Shown piece after piece: positions 12,361 through 21,830 of a stretch of 32,373 bases of DNA. The DNA comes from Smittium mucronatum (taxonomy: Eukaryota > Kickxellomycota > Harpellomycetes > Harpellales > Legeriomycetaceae): assembly GCA_001953115.1 (NCBI GenBank), contig LSSL01003590.1, positions 1 to 32,373 on the forward strand. The letters run 5' to 3'. How positions within the stretch are numbered: the first letter of the stretch is position 1; the number at the start of each line of letters is the position of its first letter. The translations under genes and the position numbers were made by a program. A model generated the notes under the pieces. It saw only the letters and a program-made list of their open reading frames with translations. It was not told where the DNA came from and ran no database searches.

Positions 12361-13824
12361 TAATTTACTAATAATCTTTTTTTGCAACTACCAAAAAATC
12401 AAGGTTTTTTTGAGAGGGTATATTTATCATTTTTTTATCATAATTATTCTCGATAATATTTTATAAAACCTTTTTGATTATATTTTGTGTTGAATTTTTT
12501 GCATACTGTTTTTCTCAGTTATTTTTCAAATATATAATAAGGGGTTTTTTTAATTTATATTTTAATACGTACCTAAATAATATTTATTTGCCCAATAATG
12601 CGTTTTTACTTTCTTAAATACTTTCTTAAATTATGCAAGTTTACTTACAAGTTTTTTAGGGGTTCCTCCAATGCATAAAATCACTACATTTTAAGTTTTT
12701 CCAACGGTATTTTACATTTTCTAAACCAATTATTATTTTACCCAGAATTTTTTGGAATTTATACTCTTTTTATCTGGTGTTTTTTTTTATTACAAACTAT
12801 ATTTTTCAATTACCATGGATTTTAGTATCAGTGAGAATGATATTAATTTGAGCTATAATTTTTCTTGTTTTTATCTTTGACTGGATTTGATGGAAGCTTT
12901 AGAATAGAGAGGCATTTTTTTATTTTTTTTAGAGATATTGTTTTTTGGTTAAAATAAAAACTTTCCAGTGGATGAATGTTGATTTAATGATTGGAAATTA
13001 ATAATACATAAAAAAATTTAAAAATCTATAGTTTTAAGCAATTTCGAGAGAAATAAGCAAATATCGACAAAAATATTAAGTCCATACATCTTTTATCCTC
13101 AAAATAATTGAAATTGTATGGGGAAATGGTTATTTTCCCAGTTATTTAAGTTTTTTATATTTTATATTTTACTTCTGTATTTGGAAAATAAAAGTCAGTT
13201 GATTCCTAATCATAAAATTTAAGACTTGCAAAGATTTGTTTGAAAAATAAGGAAATCATTATTTTGCTGATATTTTTCTCGATACTATAATTTAAAATTT
13301 GCGTTTTTTTAAAAATAAAGTGTAAAATTGTATATAAAAATAAATAATATATAGCATATGAATTAAAATTTTCTAAAACGAAGGATTATCATTTATTCTC
13401 ATGATAATCAAGGTAATTATTTAGCCTTTTAATAGCTCTAAATTTTATTTTAATAGGTTAATTAAGTTAAAATCTGACTTTAAATCCAATTGCTATTTAT
13501 TAGTTAGATAATCACGCTGATTAAATTATCAATTTTTTTATTGACGATTTAGAATCCATGAAGACTCGTCGAAGTAATTAAACTTTTACATACTGTACTA
13601 ATTTTTCTCCTTATGAAAAACTAATAAAACTATAATAGTTACGAGTCCAAAAAAAAGTTACGTATAAATTTTAAAAATATTCATAGTGAAATTATTTCAT
13701 CGAGTTATTTTGAATGTATGTTTTAATATTTTTTTTATTGAAAACAAAATGACTTTTATTAAAAAAAGCAATAAATACAAGTATTTTTAACGAATTTTAA
13801 TTTTATTTTAATTTCGTGTTAAGG
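12361..13824. other. A/T-rich stretch without supported features
   Basis: No gene, RNA or repeat that I can support. The plus-strand frame at 12248-12466 mirrors the minus-strand trace to its left and has no motif. Confidence 0.5.
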
Positions 13825-14740
13825 CTACTTTTTGCAGTTATTCCCTTTGCCCTCCATTTTTTTCTTTTGAAAATAAGCAATTTGGCGCCGATAAAATTAA
13901 TTATTTTGAGGTGTAAATATGTTTGGTGTCATTTTCATATCTTGAAAAACTCAAAAAATCAACATTTCATATCAAGATAATTCGTTATAGAAAATTATTC
14001 TTCAATATAGAGACCATTATCAGCTGTTTTGACATCTTGAGAAGCTGGAAAAGTTTAATTCTCTCATAAAATCCTATTCTTCTCCCTCAAAAAGCTTACT
14101 ATCGTTATAAAATGTTGTTTTAGTCAAAAAATAATTTCTATGTATCTCTAAGAAAGAAAATTTTAGACTATAAAAATATCTTAACATACCCTTTTTTTGA
14201 TTTTGATAGGATATAGATCTTATCCTTGTCAATATCACTGAAAATATGCAAAATTTTGTTAATATTATCGATTAAATTACCTCTTTTACAGACAAGCATC
14301 TCACTTTTATGGTAATACTGAACATCTTTGAATTGTTTTTGGTACTGGAGAAAAAAAAACAGTACCCCTCATACCTGTTATTTTTATTACTAAAACAATT
14401 ATTATTCAGAATCTAGGCAACACCGTCAATTTATTTGAATTCCGAATCTTAGAAGTAAAAAAATCCTAAGAATTACTGGGAAACTTTTGTTTAAAGATGG
14501 TTGAATTTATCTTAAATACTTTATCAACTATCTCTGAAAAACTTCATTTGATGGATTAATTATCTTATTCGTGTTAAGAGTATGACCCCAAAGGTTTAAC
14601 CTTAATGATTCCTGAATAAATTTTTTTTAAGCAGAATAAAAGCTAGGGGCTTAACCTGTCACAAATGTTCCAATTTTGAATAAAATGCCATAAATATTTT
14701 CCTCATACTATATTTTTAGAAATAACATAGTACGCTTGAT
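13825..14740 (-). pseudogene. Unidentified decayed gene, best of the anonymous relics
   Basis: Several long, hydrophilic, protein-like runs lie in order on the minus strand: ADQAYYVISKNIV and GKYLWHFIQNWNICDRLSP (about 14735-14635), QESLRLNLWGHTLNTNKIIN (about 14620-14560), SFSEIVDKVFKINSTIFKQK (about 14545-14480), a clean run of about 60 codons containing QYQKQFKDVQYYHKSEM and IDKDKIYILSKSKKGYVKIF (about 14350-14170), FLEIHRNYFLTKTTFYND with KLFEGEE (about 14155-14085) and DVKTADNGLYIEE (about 14030-13990). Frame changes and a few stops separate them. That pattern is typical of an old pseudogene of 250 or more codons. I do not recognise the family. Nothing links it to the neighbouring transposons, so a former host gene is possible. 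Confidence 0.45.
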
Positions 14741-14744
14741 CCGC

Positions 14745-14940
14745 TTTTATCTGGAATTATACCCATTAAAATTGGTATACACCGTTTCAAATCCAATTGG
14801 AAAAAATTGGGACCAAATAAAAAAAAGGTGATTGTGAATTCGAATCAGAGCGACCAATTACGAAAAAAACATATTTAATTTCAAAAAAAAGTGATCCCAA
14901 TTTGGTGCGAATTAAAATTCGGTTGCAATTTATAATTAGG
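14745..14940 (+). repeat. Dispersed repeat, copy A
   Basis: Similar, in inverted orientation, to 25321-25592. Strong shared blocks are TGAATTCGAATCAGAGCGAC followed by CAATTA (14834-14860), then ATATTTAATT, TTTGGTGCGAATTAAAA (14901-14917) and TTTATAATTA. The outer part (GGTATACACC, AATTGGAAAAAATTGGGA) also aligns. Copy A lacks roughly 80 bp present in copy B. No coding potential. It could be a MITE or a solo terminal repeat of an unidentified element. Confidence 0.6.
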
Positions 14941-16051
14941 GAAAGCACCGTAATTATGCATTTATAATTATTTAGGCTGCTAATTATAAATTATTTCTAC
15001 CTTTATATCATGAAAAGCGCAGAATTTTTTTTTCAACAGAACTATTCGCTAATTATTTTTGTATTTCGTAAAAAAAAATAATAAGGTTCTAACATCAATT
15101 AATTTGAAAAAAATTGTTATTATGATTTTAGATACTAGTGAATAATTAATATGCCTGTTTTTAATTCGATGAGCGCTTTTTTTATTATAAAACCAAAGAC
15201 ATTAATAATTCGATTTACAATTTATTGTTATACCAGCTGTTTCGAAACAGCCGAAATATTAATTAATAGAAATCCTATTTAGTGTATATCTAAATTTCTT
15301 GAATTTTTTTAAAAGTGATACCATTAAAGTAAAACTATAAAGCTAAAAAATATTTTTTATTTTCATGGAGGATTAAGACTTTTAGTATAATTATATCAAT
15401 GTATAATATAAATAATACATAGTATTTATTTTACTCTATATCATCATTTTTGATAGAAATCATGATAACTGTATAAGTTATATTTGAATATATTTTTTAT
15501 AATCAGACTAAATTGCATCGAAAAATTTCCAAGATAAATATTCTGCTTAATCAAGATTTTTATTGGAAAATCTAGCAAAATAAGGCAAAAAGAAATGAGG
15601 ATATATATATGATAATGGCAATGTGAAGTATTTTAACTGTAACGTAGTATCGCACCAAAAACCAAAGCTTTTCAGTTTCTTTTTTTTGTTTCCTATCTAT
15701 TTATAAATATTTATATTAATTAATATGTTAGTTTTTTAAGAATTTTTACATGTATAATCGAATTTGTGACTTTTTAATTAATTGGTATGAATATTTAAAA
15801 GTAGAAAATTCTATTTAAAAATAGCAATCGAGTTCACAATTAAGCGATTTTTTATTAAAAAAAACCAATGATTTTCTAATTATTCCGTTTTAACGAATTG
15901 GATACATTAAAAAAATACATATTGTGGGGTTTTAAGATATAAAAGGAGAAATTTTTTTAATTGGTAATCAAAATAATTCTAAGCGAAAAGATTATGGTGA
16001 TTTCCCTACTATAATCTGTTTATTTTTATAAAAAAGTTTTTTTTGAGCTTA
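14941..16051. other. A/T-rich stretch with short palindromes only
   Basis: No gene is supported. Short inverted repeats are present: AATTTATAATTAG (14927-14939) with CTAATTATAAATT just before 14996, and the perfect 16-bp palindrome GCTGTTTCGAAACAGC (15236-15251). Neither sits in a recognised promoter or RNA. Confidence 0.5.
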
Positions 16052-16370
16052 TCTTCCAATTCATATTTCTATTTTTGGAATTTGAGCAATATTTTTTTAA
16101 ATTATATAAATTTATGGAAAATTATACATTTCAGAATCGGTATGTCTTTTTTTAAAAAAAAACAGCAACAAATCTGATCTAAAAAAAATATTTTTTTATC
16201 ACGAAAACTCATTTCTGAATTGCATTAAGTCAATTATATTCCGATTTCAATGAGAAAAGGAATAAAGCTTTTTTAAAATAAAACTTATGAGATTTTAATT
16301 GACCCAGTTTATTTAAACTGAAAATTTTAATACATCATTTCATTTTGAAAATATAAATAATGCAAATTTA
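16052..16370 (+). repeat. Left terminal inverted repeat of the mariner/IS630-like element
   Basis: Pairs with 17560-17888 read on the opposite strand. Clear blocks are AAATTTATGGAAAATTATA, TTATCACGAAAACTCATTTC with CTGAATTG (16197-16225), GAGAAAAGGAATAAA (16252-16266) and the near-palindrome CCAGTTTATTTAAACTG (16304-16320). Inner similarity continues through CATCATTTCATTTTGAAAATA. Confidence 0.75.
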
Positions 16371-16429
16371 TCTAAAAAAATTTCTTAAATAGGAAATTAA
16401 TATAAATCAATTTAAAATGGGATTGAATA

Positions 16430-17380
16430 ATATTATTAAAAGATTAAATGAGCTGGAAAAAGAGTTAAATACAGAAAACCGTTTTTTTAAATAGGATTGG
16501 CTGTGATACAATCAGCAAAAAACTGAAATTAATTAATAGTATTATTTCTGCTTATATACTCCAAAATTTACGGAATAAAACTGGATAAATATGTAAATAT
16601 GTATACCAAAAATTGAGGTGGTATCAGATCATTTATTTTCAATCTAAAATATGAAAACTCGGAATTAATGGACGGAAAATTGGAATAAAATTCAGATATT
16701 TTGTCTTTAAGCTTACCAATATTAAGCCAACACGGATTGATTCTAAATAAATAAGGAAAAGGGAAGGGATTGCATAATTAATTTAGCTCCAATTAACTAT
16801 TCATTTTTATCGACGAGATTAGCGTCGATTTTTTCATTTTGAAAACCGGTGTAAGGTCAAGTAGATGTGAAATGGAGGTTGTAAAATTATTTTAGACAAG
16901 AGTGCTTGATGCACACACATTTGAAGGACTTTCTTCTATCGGGATATTAAATTTAAAAAACAAAACAAAAAGTTGTGTGGCAGATATTTGTAGCTCTTTG
17001 GAGGATGTATTGATACAAGAAACTTTATAAAATTGGATATACCAGCAAAAAATAGTAACTTTGTTGGATAAAGCAAGATTTCATCGGAGAATAAGAGAAG
17101 TAACCGATCTATATAATGTTTTTACACTACTTTATATTGCTCCATACTCTCATGCCAAACCCAATGAAAAAAGAATTTAGTGTTGCAAAGTCCGAAATAA
17201 AAAAAAATGATGTTTGACAAAAATAAAATACTCCATGGAGGTGACCCAAATCAGCAAAGCACTCAAGTTTAGTGAGCAAGATGGACTATGGAATCTAATA
17301 TTCAAGAATCGATTGGAGCCGTTTCACCAGAAATGTGAAAAAAATTTATAGGATATTGGAAGCCATTTTTTCTGATGAGT
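16430..17380 (+). pseudogene. Mariner/IS630-type DDE transposase, inactivated
   Basis: The transposase would cut and join the element ends in the nucleus. The catalytic core lies in one reading frame. FIFIDEISVDFFILKTG holds the first Asp (codon 16812), followed by an RSSR block like the usual GRSxxG. The second Asp is in VTLLDKARFHRR (codon 17067), matching the family's MDNAxxH block. IAPYSHAKPNEKR contains the Glu (codon 17166), matching PPYSPxLNPIE. The second Asp and the Glu are 33 codons apart. Stops at 16893 and 17028 and at the end of the NEKRI block (17172) break it. The N-terminal DNA-binding part before 16740 is scarcely readable (a short MGLNNIIKRLNELEKEL run near 16418). After 17172 another frame carries QESIGAVSPEM, similar to the C-terminal helices of the family. 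Family identity is strong; the element cannot make a full enzyme. Confidence 0.8.
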
Positions 17381-17559
17381 TTCAGCTAAAGGATATGATA
17401 ATTGGATCATTTTTCTATTTTAATTACCATTTTTCTATTTTCAAAAGTTCTTATTTGACCCAATAAACTTTAAATTCTACAATTCATTTTTTTCAAATCA
17501 ATATATTTTTTTAAAATCCGAATTTTTCGAGGGAAAAAAAAAAAATTAATAATTTCACA

Positions 17560-17888
17560 GAAGTGTCGATATTATTTAAATGAGATGAGATGTTAAAAAT
17601 ACCAGTTTATATAAACTGGATCAATTTAAATTTCAAATAATTTTGTTTTACTGGAATTTTATTCCTTTTCTGGCTGAAATAGAAATAAAATTCAAGTAGC
17701 ACAATTCAGAAATGAATCCATGTGATAAAAAAAAATACTAATCATAATTTATTTTTTGGATTAGCTTTATCGTTTTTTTTTTTACAAAAAAAAAAGAATT
17801 ACATATTGGGAAGTTTATAATTTTCCGTAAATTTATACATTTGAAAAATTATTTCTCACATTCCAAAAACAGGAATACGATTTGGGAT
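17560..17888 (-). repeat. Right terminal inverted repeat of the mariner/IS630-like element
   Basis: Reverse complement of the left arm. It contains the perfect 18-bp palindrome CCAGTTTATATAAACTGG (17603-17620) at the same relative position as the near-palindrome in the left arm. Such internal sites could be transposase-binding repeats, as in IR/DR-type Tc1 elements; that role is inference. Confidence 0.75.
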
Positions 17889-18044
17889 TTTTTTTTACAA
17901 TTAGTCTTATTTGGAATGACATTATATACTAGTGATTCATAATGTATGATTATATAATATATCGTTACTACTGCAATAAACAATTATATAATCGTTATTT
18001 TATTATAAGGGTGCATAGTTAAGCTTAATACAGTCACTACAAAC

Positions 18045-18068
18045 CTTAAAGCTTATAAAAGCTTTAAG
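18045..18068. repeat. Short perfect hairpin
   Basis: CTTAAAGCTT, a 4-base ATAA loop, then AAGCTTTAAG. It lies just outside the LINE-type 3' end that starts at 18091. No function is evident. Confidence 0.7.
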
Positions 18069-18090
18069 TGATATCATTTAAAATAGTTTG

Positions 18091-18713
18091 TTTTTTTGTA
18101 TCACGGAATTTTATTTTAAGATAACTTCATTAAAAAATATACTAAAAAAATATGGAAAAAAAAATATTATAGAAAAGACTATTATCCTAACTAAAATAAG
18201 CTCCTCTTCCGGACTACCGGCTGCGTAACTACGGAGAAAGGGTGCAATCTACCAACCGAAAGACCCCCCAAGGCATTGCTTCAAGTAGACTGGATGACTG
18301 AGGTTACGTGCAGTCAAGAATTAAGCTCTTTGTAAAGGAAAAATAGTTCATTGAATCTACTGAGCTCCTAGTCAGAGCCTACTTCTAACAGGATTAATAA
18401 AATTAGGCTCCTACCCAAACGTGGGTTTGATCGACATGGCTCTCCTAAAAATAGCTGACAGACGCTGAGATCCGCCTGACTGTCGAACGCTGGACTTGTG
18501 CACTAGACTATGTCTCAGCTGTGCTAAACGATCGGTTCCTCCTGTTTCTAGACGGTCATCCTCTGTAATCGCTGTCCTCCAAATCGCTATGCGCTGTCTC
18601 CACTATTCCCAACCAAGAATAGTACAACGCTGTATGAAATTTTGGTCTAGTGTACTTCGAAAAGTACACTATTAAGCCCATAAAACACGACAAGGTATTC
18701 CACTCTTAGGGGA
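18091..18713 (-). mobile_element. LINE-type retroposon 3' end, copy 1
   Basis: A G+C-richer block of about 620 bp on the minus strand, nearly identical over about 500 bp to 20076-20581. On the plus strand it begins with oligo(T) (18091-18097), the complement of a poly(A) tail, followed by GTATCACGGAATTTTAT. On the minus strand an open frame of about 64 codons (18602-18411) ends RRAMSIKPTFG-stop. It includes ITEDDRLETGGTDRLAQLRH and aligns without gaps to the same frame in copy 2, sharing its TAG stop. This looks like the C-terminus of an element ORF plus a 3' UTR of about 310 bp. The right end is set by the composition change and an imperfect flanking repeat (CATTTAAAATA at 18075, CATTAAAATA at 18714). 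It could instead be a large SINE; either way it moved by a poly(A)-primed mechanism. Confidence 0.7.
18648..18671. repeat. Perfect hairpin TAGTGTACTT / AAGTACACTA
   Basis: A 10-bp stem around a CGAA loop, inside the 5' part of LINE-type copy 1 and absent from the shorter copy 2. A closely similar hairpin occurs at 25555-25575 in repeat copy B. Confidence 0.75.
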
Positions 18714-18858
18714 CATTAAAATAAATATATATTTTACAAATTTTCATATAAATAGAAGGATATTTTTTCCTAACAAGAGTTTTTTAATCTTTTTCCTCTT
18801 GAAAAACTTTAATTTCATATAATACTATTTTAAGTTTAACTTTATGTCATATTACTAA
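18714..18858. other. Short A/T-rich spacer
   Basis: Lies between LINE-type copy 1 and the gypsy 3' LTR. It holds no feature except ACTAA at 18854-18858, a candidate 5-bp target duplication of the gypsy element, since ACTAA also occurs at 25258-25262. Confidence 0.4.
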
Positions 18859-19213
18859 TGTAATGTTTGGTTTTATTTAGAAATAAAGAATATTATTAAA
18901 GTAAACTATTAAAAAAATATGGTAAATAAAGAATTAATCGAAAAGGAGAAAACCCCCAATCTGGGAAACCCCCTTTCAATTTATTTAATTAAATTATATG
19001 TAAACTATAATCCCTTTTGAGTATTACTATACTTGGATTATTAGCTTGTGTTTAATGATTAAACAGAATCCCAATTGTTTAAATTACTCATAAATTCTGA
19101 TTATGTAATGGAAAGAATGTTTATCTTTATTGTTTATCCATTATTCTATCCACAGTTAGTATTACAAATTGCAACAATTTTATTCCTGATAGCTGATAAT
19201 TCTCTACCACGAT
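18859..19213 (-). repeat. Gypsy 3' LTR (left copy)
   Basis: About 355 bp that matches 24463-25257, apart from about 440 bp present only in the right copy. Shared blocks are ATGTAATGTTT at the boundary, AGTAAATAAAGAATT, AACCCCxAATCTGGGAAA-type sequence near 18955-18975, GGATTATTAGCTT, GATTATGTAAT and TCTATCCACA. The outer end starts TGTAATG on the plus strand, so the LTR ends in CA on its own strand. On the minus strand CCAGATAGGGA (19216-19226) lies just upstream and may be a degraded polypurine tract. Confidence 0.85.
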
Positions 19214-20058
19214 ATGATCCCTATCTGGAATAGTATTATTTTTGACTATTTTTTGTTTCCCTTTAGTTCTGTTCCAATATTTGACATTTTTCTCATCTTA
19301 AATATTTGTGGACTGTAATATGTTATGAACAACGAGCAACTTAAGAGTTTAGTCTTTCTCAATCAAAATTTTTTAAGTATATAGTGGACCATGGTAAATT
19401 ACTTTATATGGGACTAAAGCCTTTGGGTCTATTTTTTTTTTGGTTTTTTTAGTCATGATGGCCCAACTTTTTATTGGATATCTTTCAGTATTTCAGTAAT
19501 TTTCATAGGTTTCTTTCATACTTATTGCAGATTCTGTATGGTTTTTCCTAACAATAAGTCTGCATCATTATCGTTTTTAATATAATACTTGTGTCTTTGA
19601 AATCATCTGTTACGTTTTTGTTTATATATGGAACTATTAATAATCTGTTGTCGCCTGTTATTCGCGGAACTATTTCATATACCAAAAAATAAGGGTATAT
19701 GTGTGTTGAGTTGCGTTTTCTTATTTTGGTGGTCCATACGACTTGCTACAGATATTGATCACATTTGTTCTTGTTTTTGTATGCTGATTGATTAAAGAAC
19801 CCCTTAACACCCCATTAGCTCTCTTAGTTTTTCCGTTGGCCATCGGATGATAAGCGGAGGTTAAATTTTGTTTAATATTTTGAAATTTCATATATTTTTT
19901 CGATTTTACATAAATAAATTGAAAAACTCTGTCATAAATTATTTCCACTGGGTTCCCAAAATGGAGGAATATTTTTTTTATATAATAATTCAGCTACATT
20001 TTTATAAGTCATCTCTTGTGCTGCTTCTGAGATCATCCTATTTGTTTTATGAGCTATC

Positions 20059-20598
20059 GCTTCCAAAATCCACTTTTTTTTTTTGTATCACGGAATTTTA
20101 TTGTAAGATAACGTCATTAAAAACTATACTAAAAAGATTTGAAAAAAAGAAAAAGACGTATAGAAAATACTATTATCCTAACTACAATAAGCTCCTCTGC
20201 CGGACTACCGGCTGCGTGCCTACGGGATAAGGGTTCAATCTACCAACCGAAAGACCCCCCCTGACATTGCTTCAAGTAGGCTGGATGACTGAGGTTACGT
20301 GCAGTCATGAATTAAGCTCTTTGTCAATAAACAACAGTTCAATGAATCTACTGAGCTCCTAGTCAGAGCCTACTTCTAACAGGATTAATAAAATTAGGCT
20401 CCTACCCAAACGTGGAATTGATTGACATGGCTTTCCTACAAATAGCTGTTAGACGCTGAGATTCTTCTGACTGTCGAACGCTGGACTTGTGCACTAGACT
20501 ATGTCTCAGCTGTGCTAAACGATCGGTTCCTCCTGTTTCTAGATGGTCATCCTCTGGAATCGCTGTCCTCCGAATCGCTGTGCTTCCAAAATCCACTT
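20059..20598. repeat. 17-bp target-site duplication around LINE-type copy 2
   Basis: GCTTCCAAAATCCACTT occurs at 20059-20075 and again at 20582-20598, on either side of the insertion. The joined sequence is the integrase codons for KWILEA, so the empty site is known from the gypsy reading frame. Confidence 0.92.
20076..20581 (-). mobile_element. LINE-type retroposon 3' end, copy 2 (nested in integrase)
   Basis: A 506-bp insertion on the minus strand: oligo(T) on the plus strand at 20076-20084, then GTATCACGGAATTTTAT, a 3' UTR of about 310 bp and the C-terminal end of an open frame ending at 20402 with the same TAG as copy 1. It is 5'-truncated relative to copy 1, as expected for target-primed reverse transcription. 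The 17-bp target duplication and tail confirm LINE-machinery retroposition. It is clearly richer in G+C than the surrounding gypsy relic, so it is probably a later arrival that has not yet decayed to the local composition. Its source LINE is not identified; the endonuclease at the right edge is a candidate family but no overlap allows a test. Confidence 0.85.
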
Positions 20599-21128
20599 AT
20601 TACCTTTAATAGTTTTTGGAATTTAGCTAATAAAATCTATTCCCCATCTAAAAAAAGCGTTATTAGCTGTTATGAGTGGATTTAATTGGGCTAATTTTTA
20701 TTTACATTTTCCTATAGTCTGACACTGTGTCCAATTTTTTATAATTACTTTTATACTCTATCGCAAATTTGGACACCATCATCTAAGTTTCATGTTGTTA
20801 TATGGACGGATATCCTCAAATGGGCCGAGCTGAAATGGTGAATTTTTAATAAGCTATTTCTTTAATTTATTGGTATATATGGTACTGGTATTATTCTATA
20901 TTTTTTATGGATAAAATCCTGTTTATCAGTTTAAAAGAATTGGAATTAATTTTTATATCGATCCATCATTTTTAATCTATATTTTTTGGTTTATTATGGG
21001 GTTTTATTAACGAATTTGCTACCATTTTATAAAATTAATCTTGATTAACACCCTCTTCATTTAAAATTTTTATTTTGATACTAATTTCAGCAAAGTCATA
21101 TATCCTTTGAAGGTCATCAGCTGCACTA

Positions 21129-21830
21129 TTATTTGATCCCGGATAATATACGATTTTTGGCGCTAGATGCTGGAATTTTTTTCAAACATAGTGCAATCCT
21201 TCCATGAGGGCCACGATCTTTAAAAAAGTTAAGGAGGTTCTTGTGATCATTTAATACTGTGAACCTTTTTGCAGAGGGATATTGGTTCCAAATAGGAAAA
21301 TCATGTATTATAACCACTAATCCGCGCTCCCAGGAATAATATTTCTTTCTGTGGCTGTTAGTCCTCTTGAATCAAAGGCTATTGGGTATCTTATGTTTTT
21401 AGATTTTTCTTGGCACAAAACTTCCCCTATTGAAAAAGTAAATGCGTCAGCTTCAGAAAAAAATTATTTTTTCCAATCTGGGGCGTTTAAAACCGGTGAT
21501 GAAGTTAAGTGATTTTTTAAACTTTAAAATGCTGCTTTTTCAACATTGTTCCAATATAATGGCGTATGTTTTTTTTTTTGCAGCTTTTCTTTGGTTAGAT
21601 CTTATAACGGTGATGCTATTGCGGAAAATAAGGGAATAAATTTCCTGGAGTACGTACTTAGACCTATTAATAACAATATTTTTGTATGTGTTGGTGTCAA
21701 TGAACATTCAATTATTGCCCTTATTTTTTCATTGCAAGGCCTAATTCCTGCTTTGCTTATTATTTGGTCCAGTAACTTTTTTTCTTCTGCACCGAACGAA
21801 TATTTTGATTTTTTTAATAGATATTTTGAT
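21129..21830 (-). pseudogene. Gypsy RT thumb/connection and RNase H
   Basis: RNase H degrades the RNA strand during cDNA synthesis. On the minus strand the reading continues from RT into YSRKFIPLFSAIASPL, the usual YYRRFIxxFSxIAxPL block, then AFTFSIGEVLCQEKSKNIRY and PIAFDSRGLTATERN, matching the RNase H beta strands (IGAVLSQ, PIAYxSRxLTxxExN). The segment 21317-21129 has FTVLNDHKNLLNFFKD, which contains the conserved DHK. The first catalytic Asp, expected as TDAS, reads as EADAFTFS. Frameshifts lie between blocks. It sits between RT and integrase as expected for Ty3/gypsy. Family identity is firm; function is lost with the rest of pol. Confidence 0.82.

Larger units (their letters stand above)
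16052..17888 (+). mobile_element. Tc1/mariner-IS630-like transposon with long TIRs
   Basis: A DNA transposon of about 1.84 kb. Two inverted arms of about 320 bp flank a decayed DDE transposase. The outermost matching blocks are near 16052-16080 (TATTTCTATTTTTGGAATTTGAG) and, inverted, 17850-17888 (reverse complement reads TATTCCTGTTTTTGGAATGTGAG). Exact ends and TA target duplications could not be fixed because the arms fade into A/T-rich flanks. Tc1-like elements with long inverted repeats (the IR/DR type) are known; arms of this length on a 1.8-kb element are at the long end. Confidence 0.8.
19240..20700 (-). pseudogene. Gypsy integrase, interrupted and catalytically dead
   Basis: Integrase joins the retrotransposon cDNA to host DNA. 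Read right to left: a degraded HHCC zinc-binding region (MKLRWWCPN, NWTQCQTIGK, with a CxxC cysteine lost), then FFRWGIDFIS with the first core Asp and GNKWILEA. There the LINE-type insertion 20076-20581 splits it. The protein resumes with EAIAHKTN, then (19948-19721) IIYDRVFQF with the second Asp, and TSAYHPMANGKTKRANG. The family has Glu in this last block (GQxERxNG); here it is Lys at codon 19825-19823, exactly 36 codons after the second Asp, so the canonical D,D(35)E spacing is kept but the Glu is lost. C-terminal blocks follow: IYPYFLVYEIVPRITGDNR and KKIDPKALVPYKVIYHGPLY, typical of the gypsy integrase tail. Confidence 0.85.

Noticed and set aside
19868..20230. 120-codon plus-strand frame
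   Set aside because: It crosses the gypsy integrase (opposite strand) and the insertion junction, so it is a shadow.
20225..20240. GGGTTCAATCTACC as a pol III B box or tRNA T arm
   Set aside because: No A box, acceptor stem or anticodon arm could be folded around it, and copy 1 has a different base at the key position (GGGTGCAATC).
20402..20596. Open frame of 64 codons on the minus strand as a separate gene
   Set aside because: Its first residues come from the gypsy integrase target duplication and the rest from LINE-type copy 2, so it is a chimera of an insertion junction.
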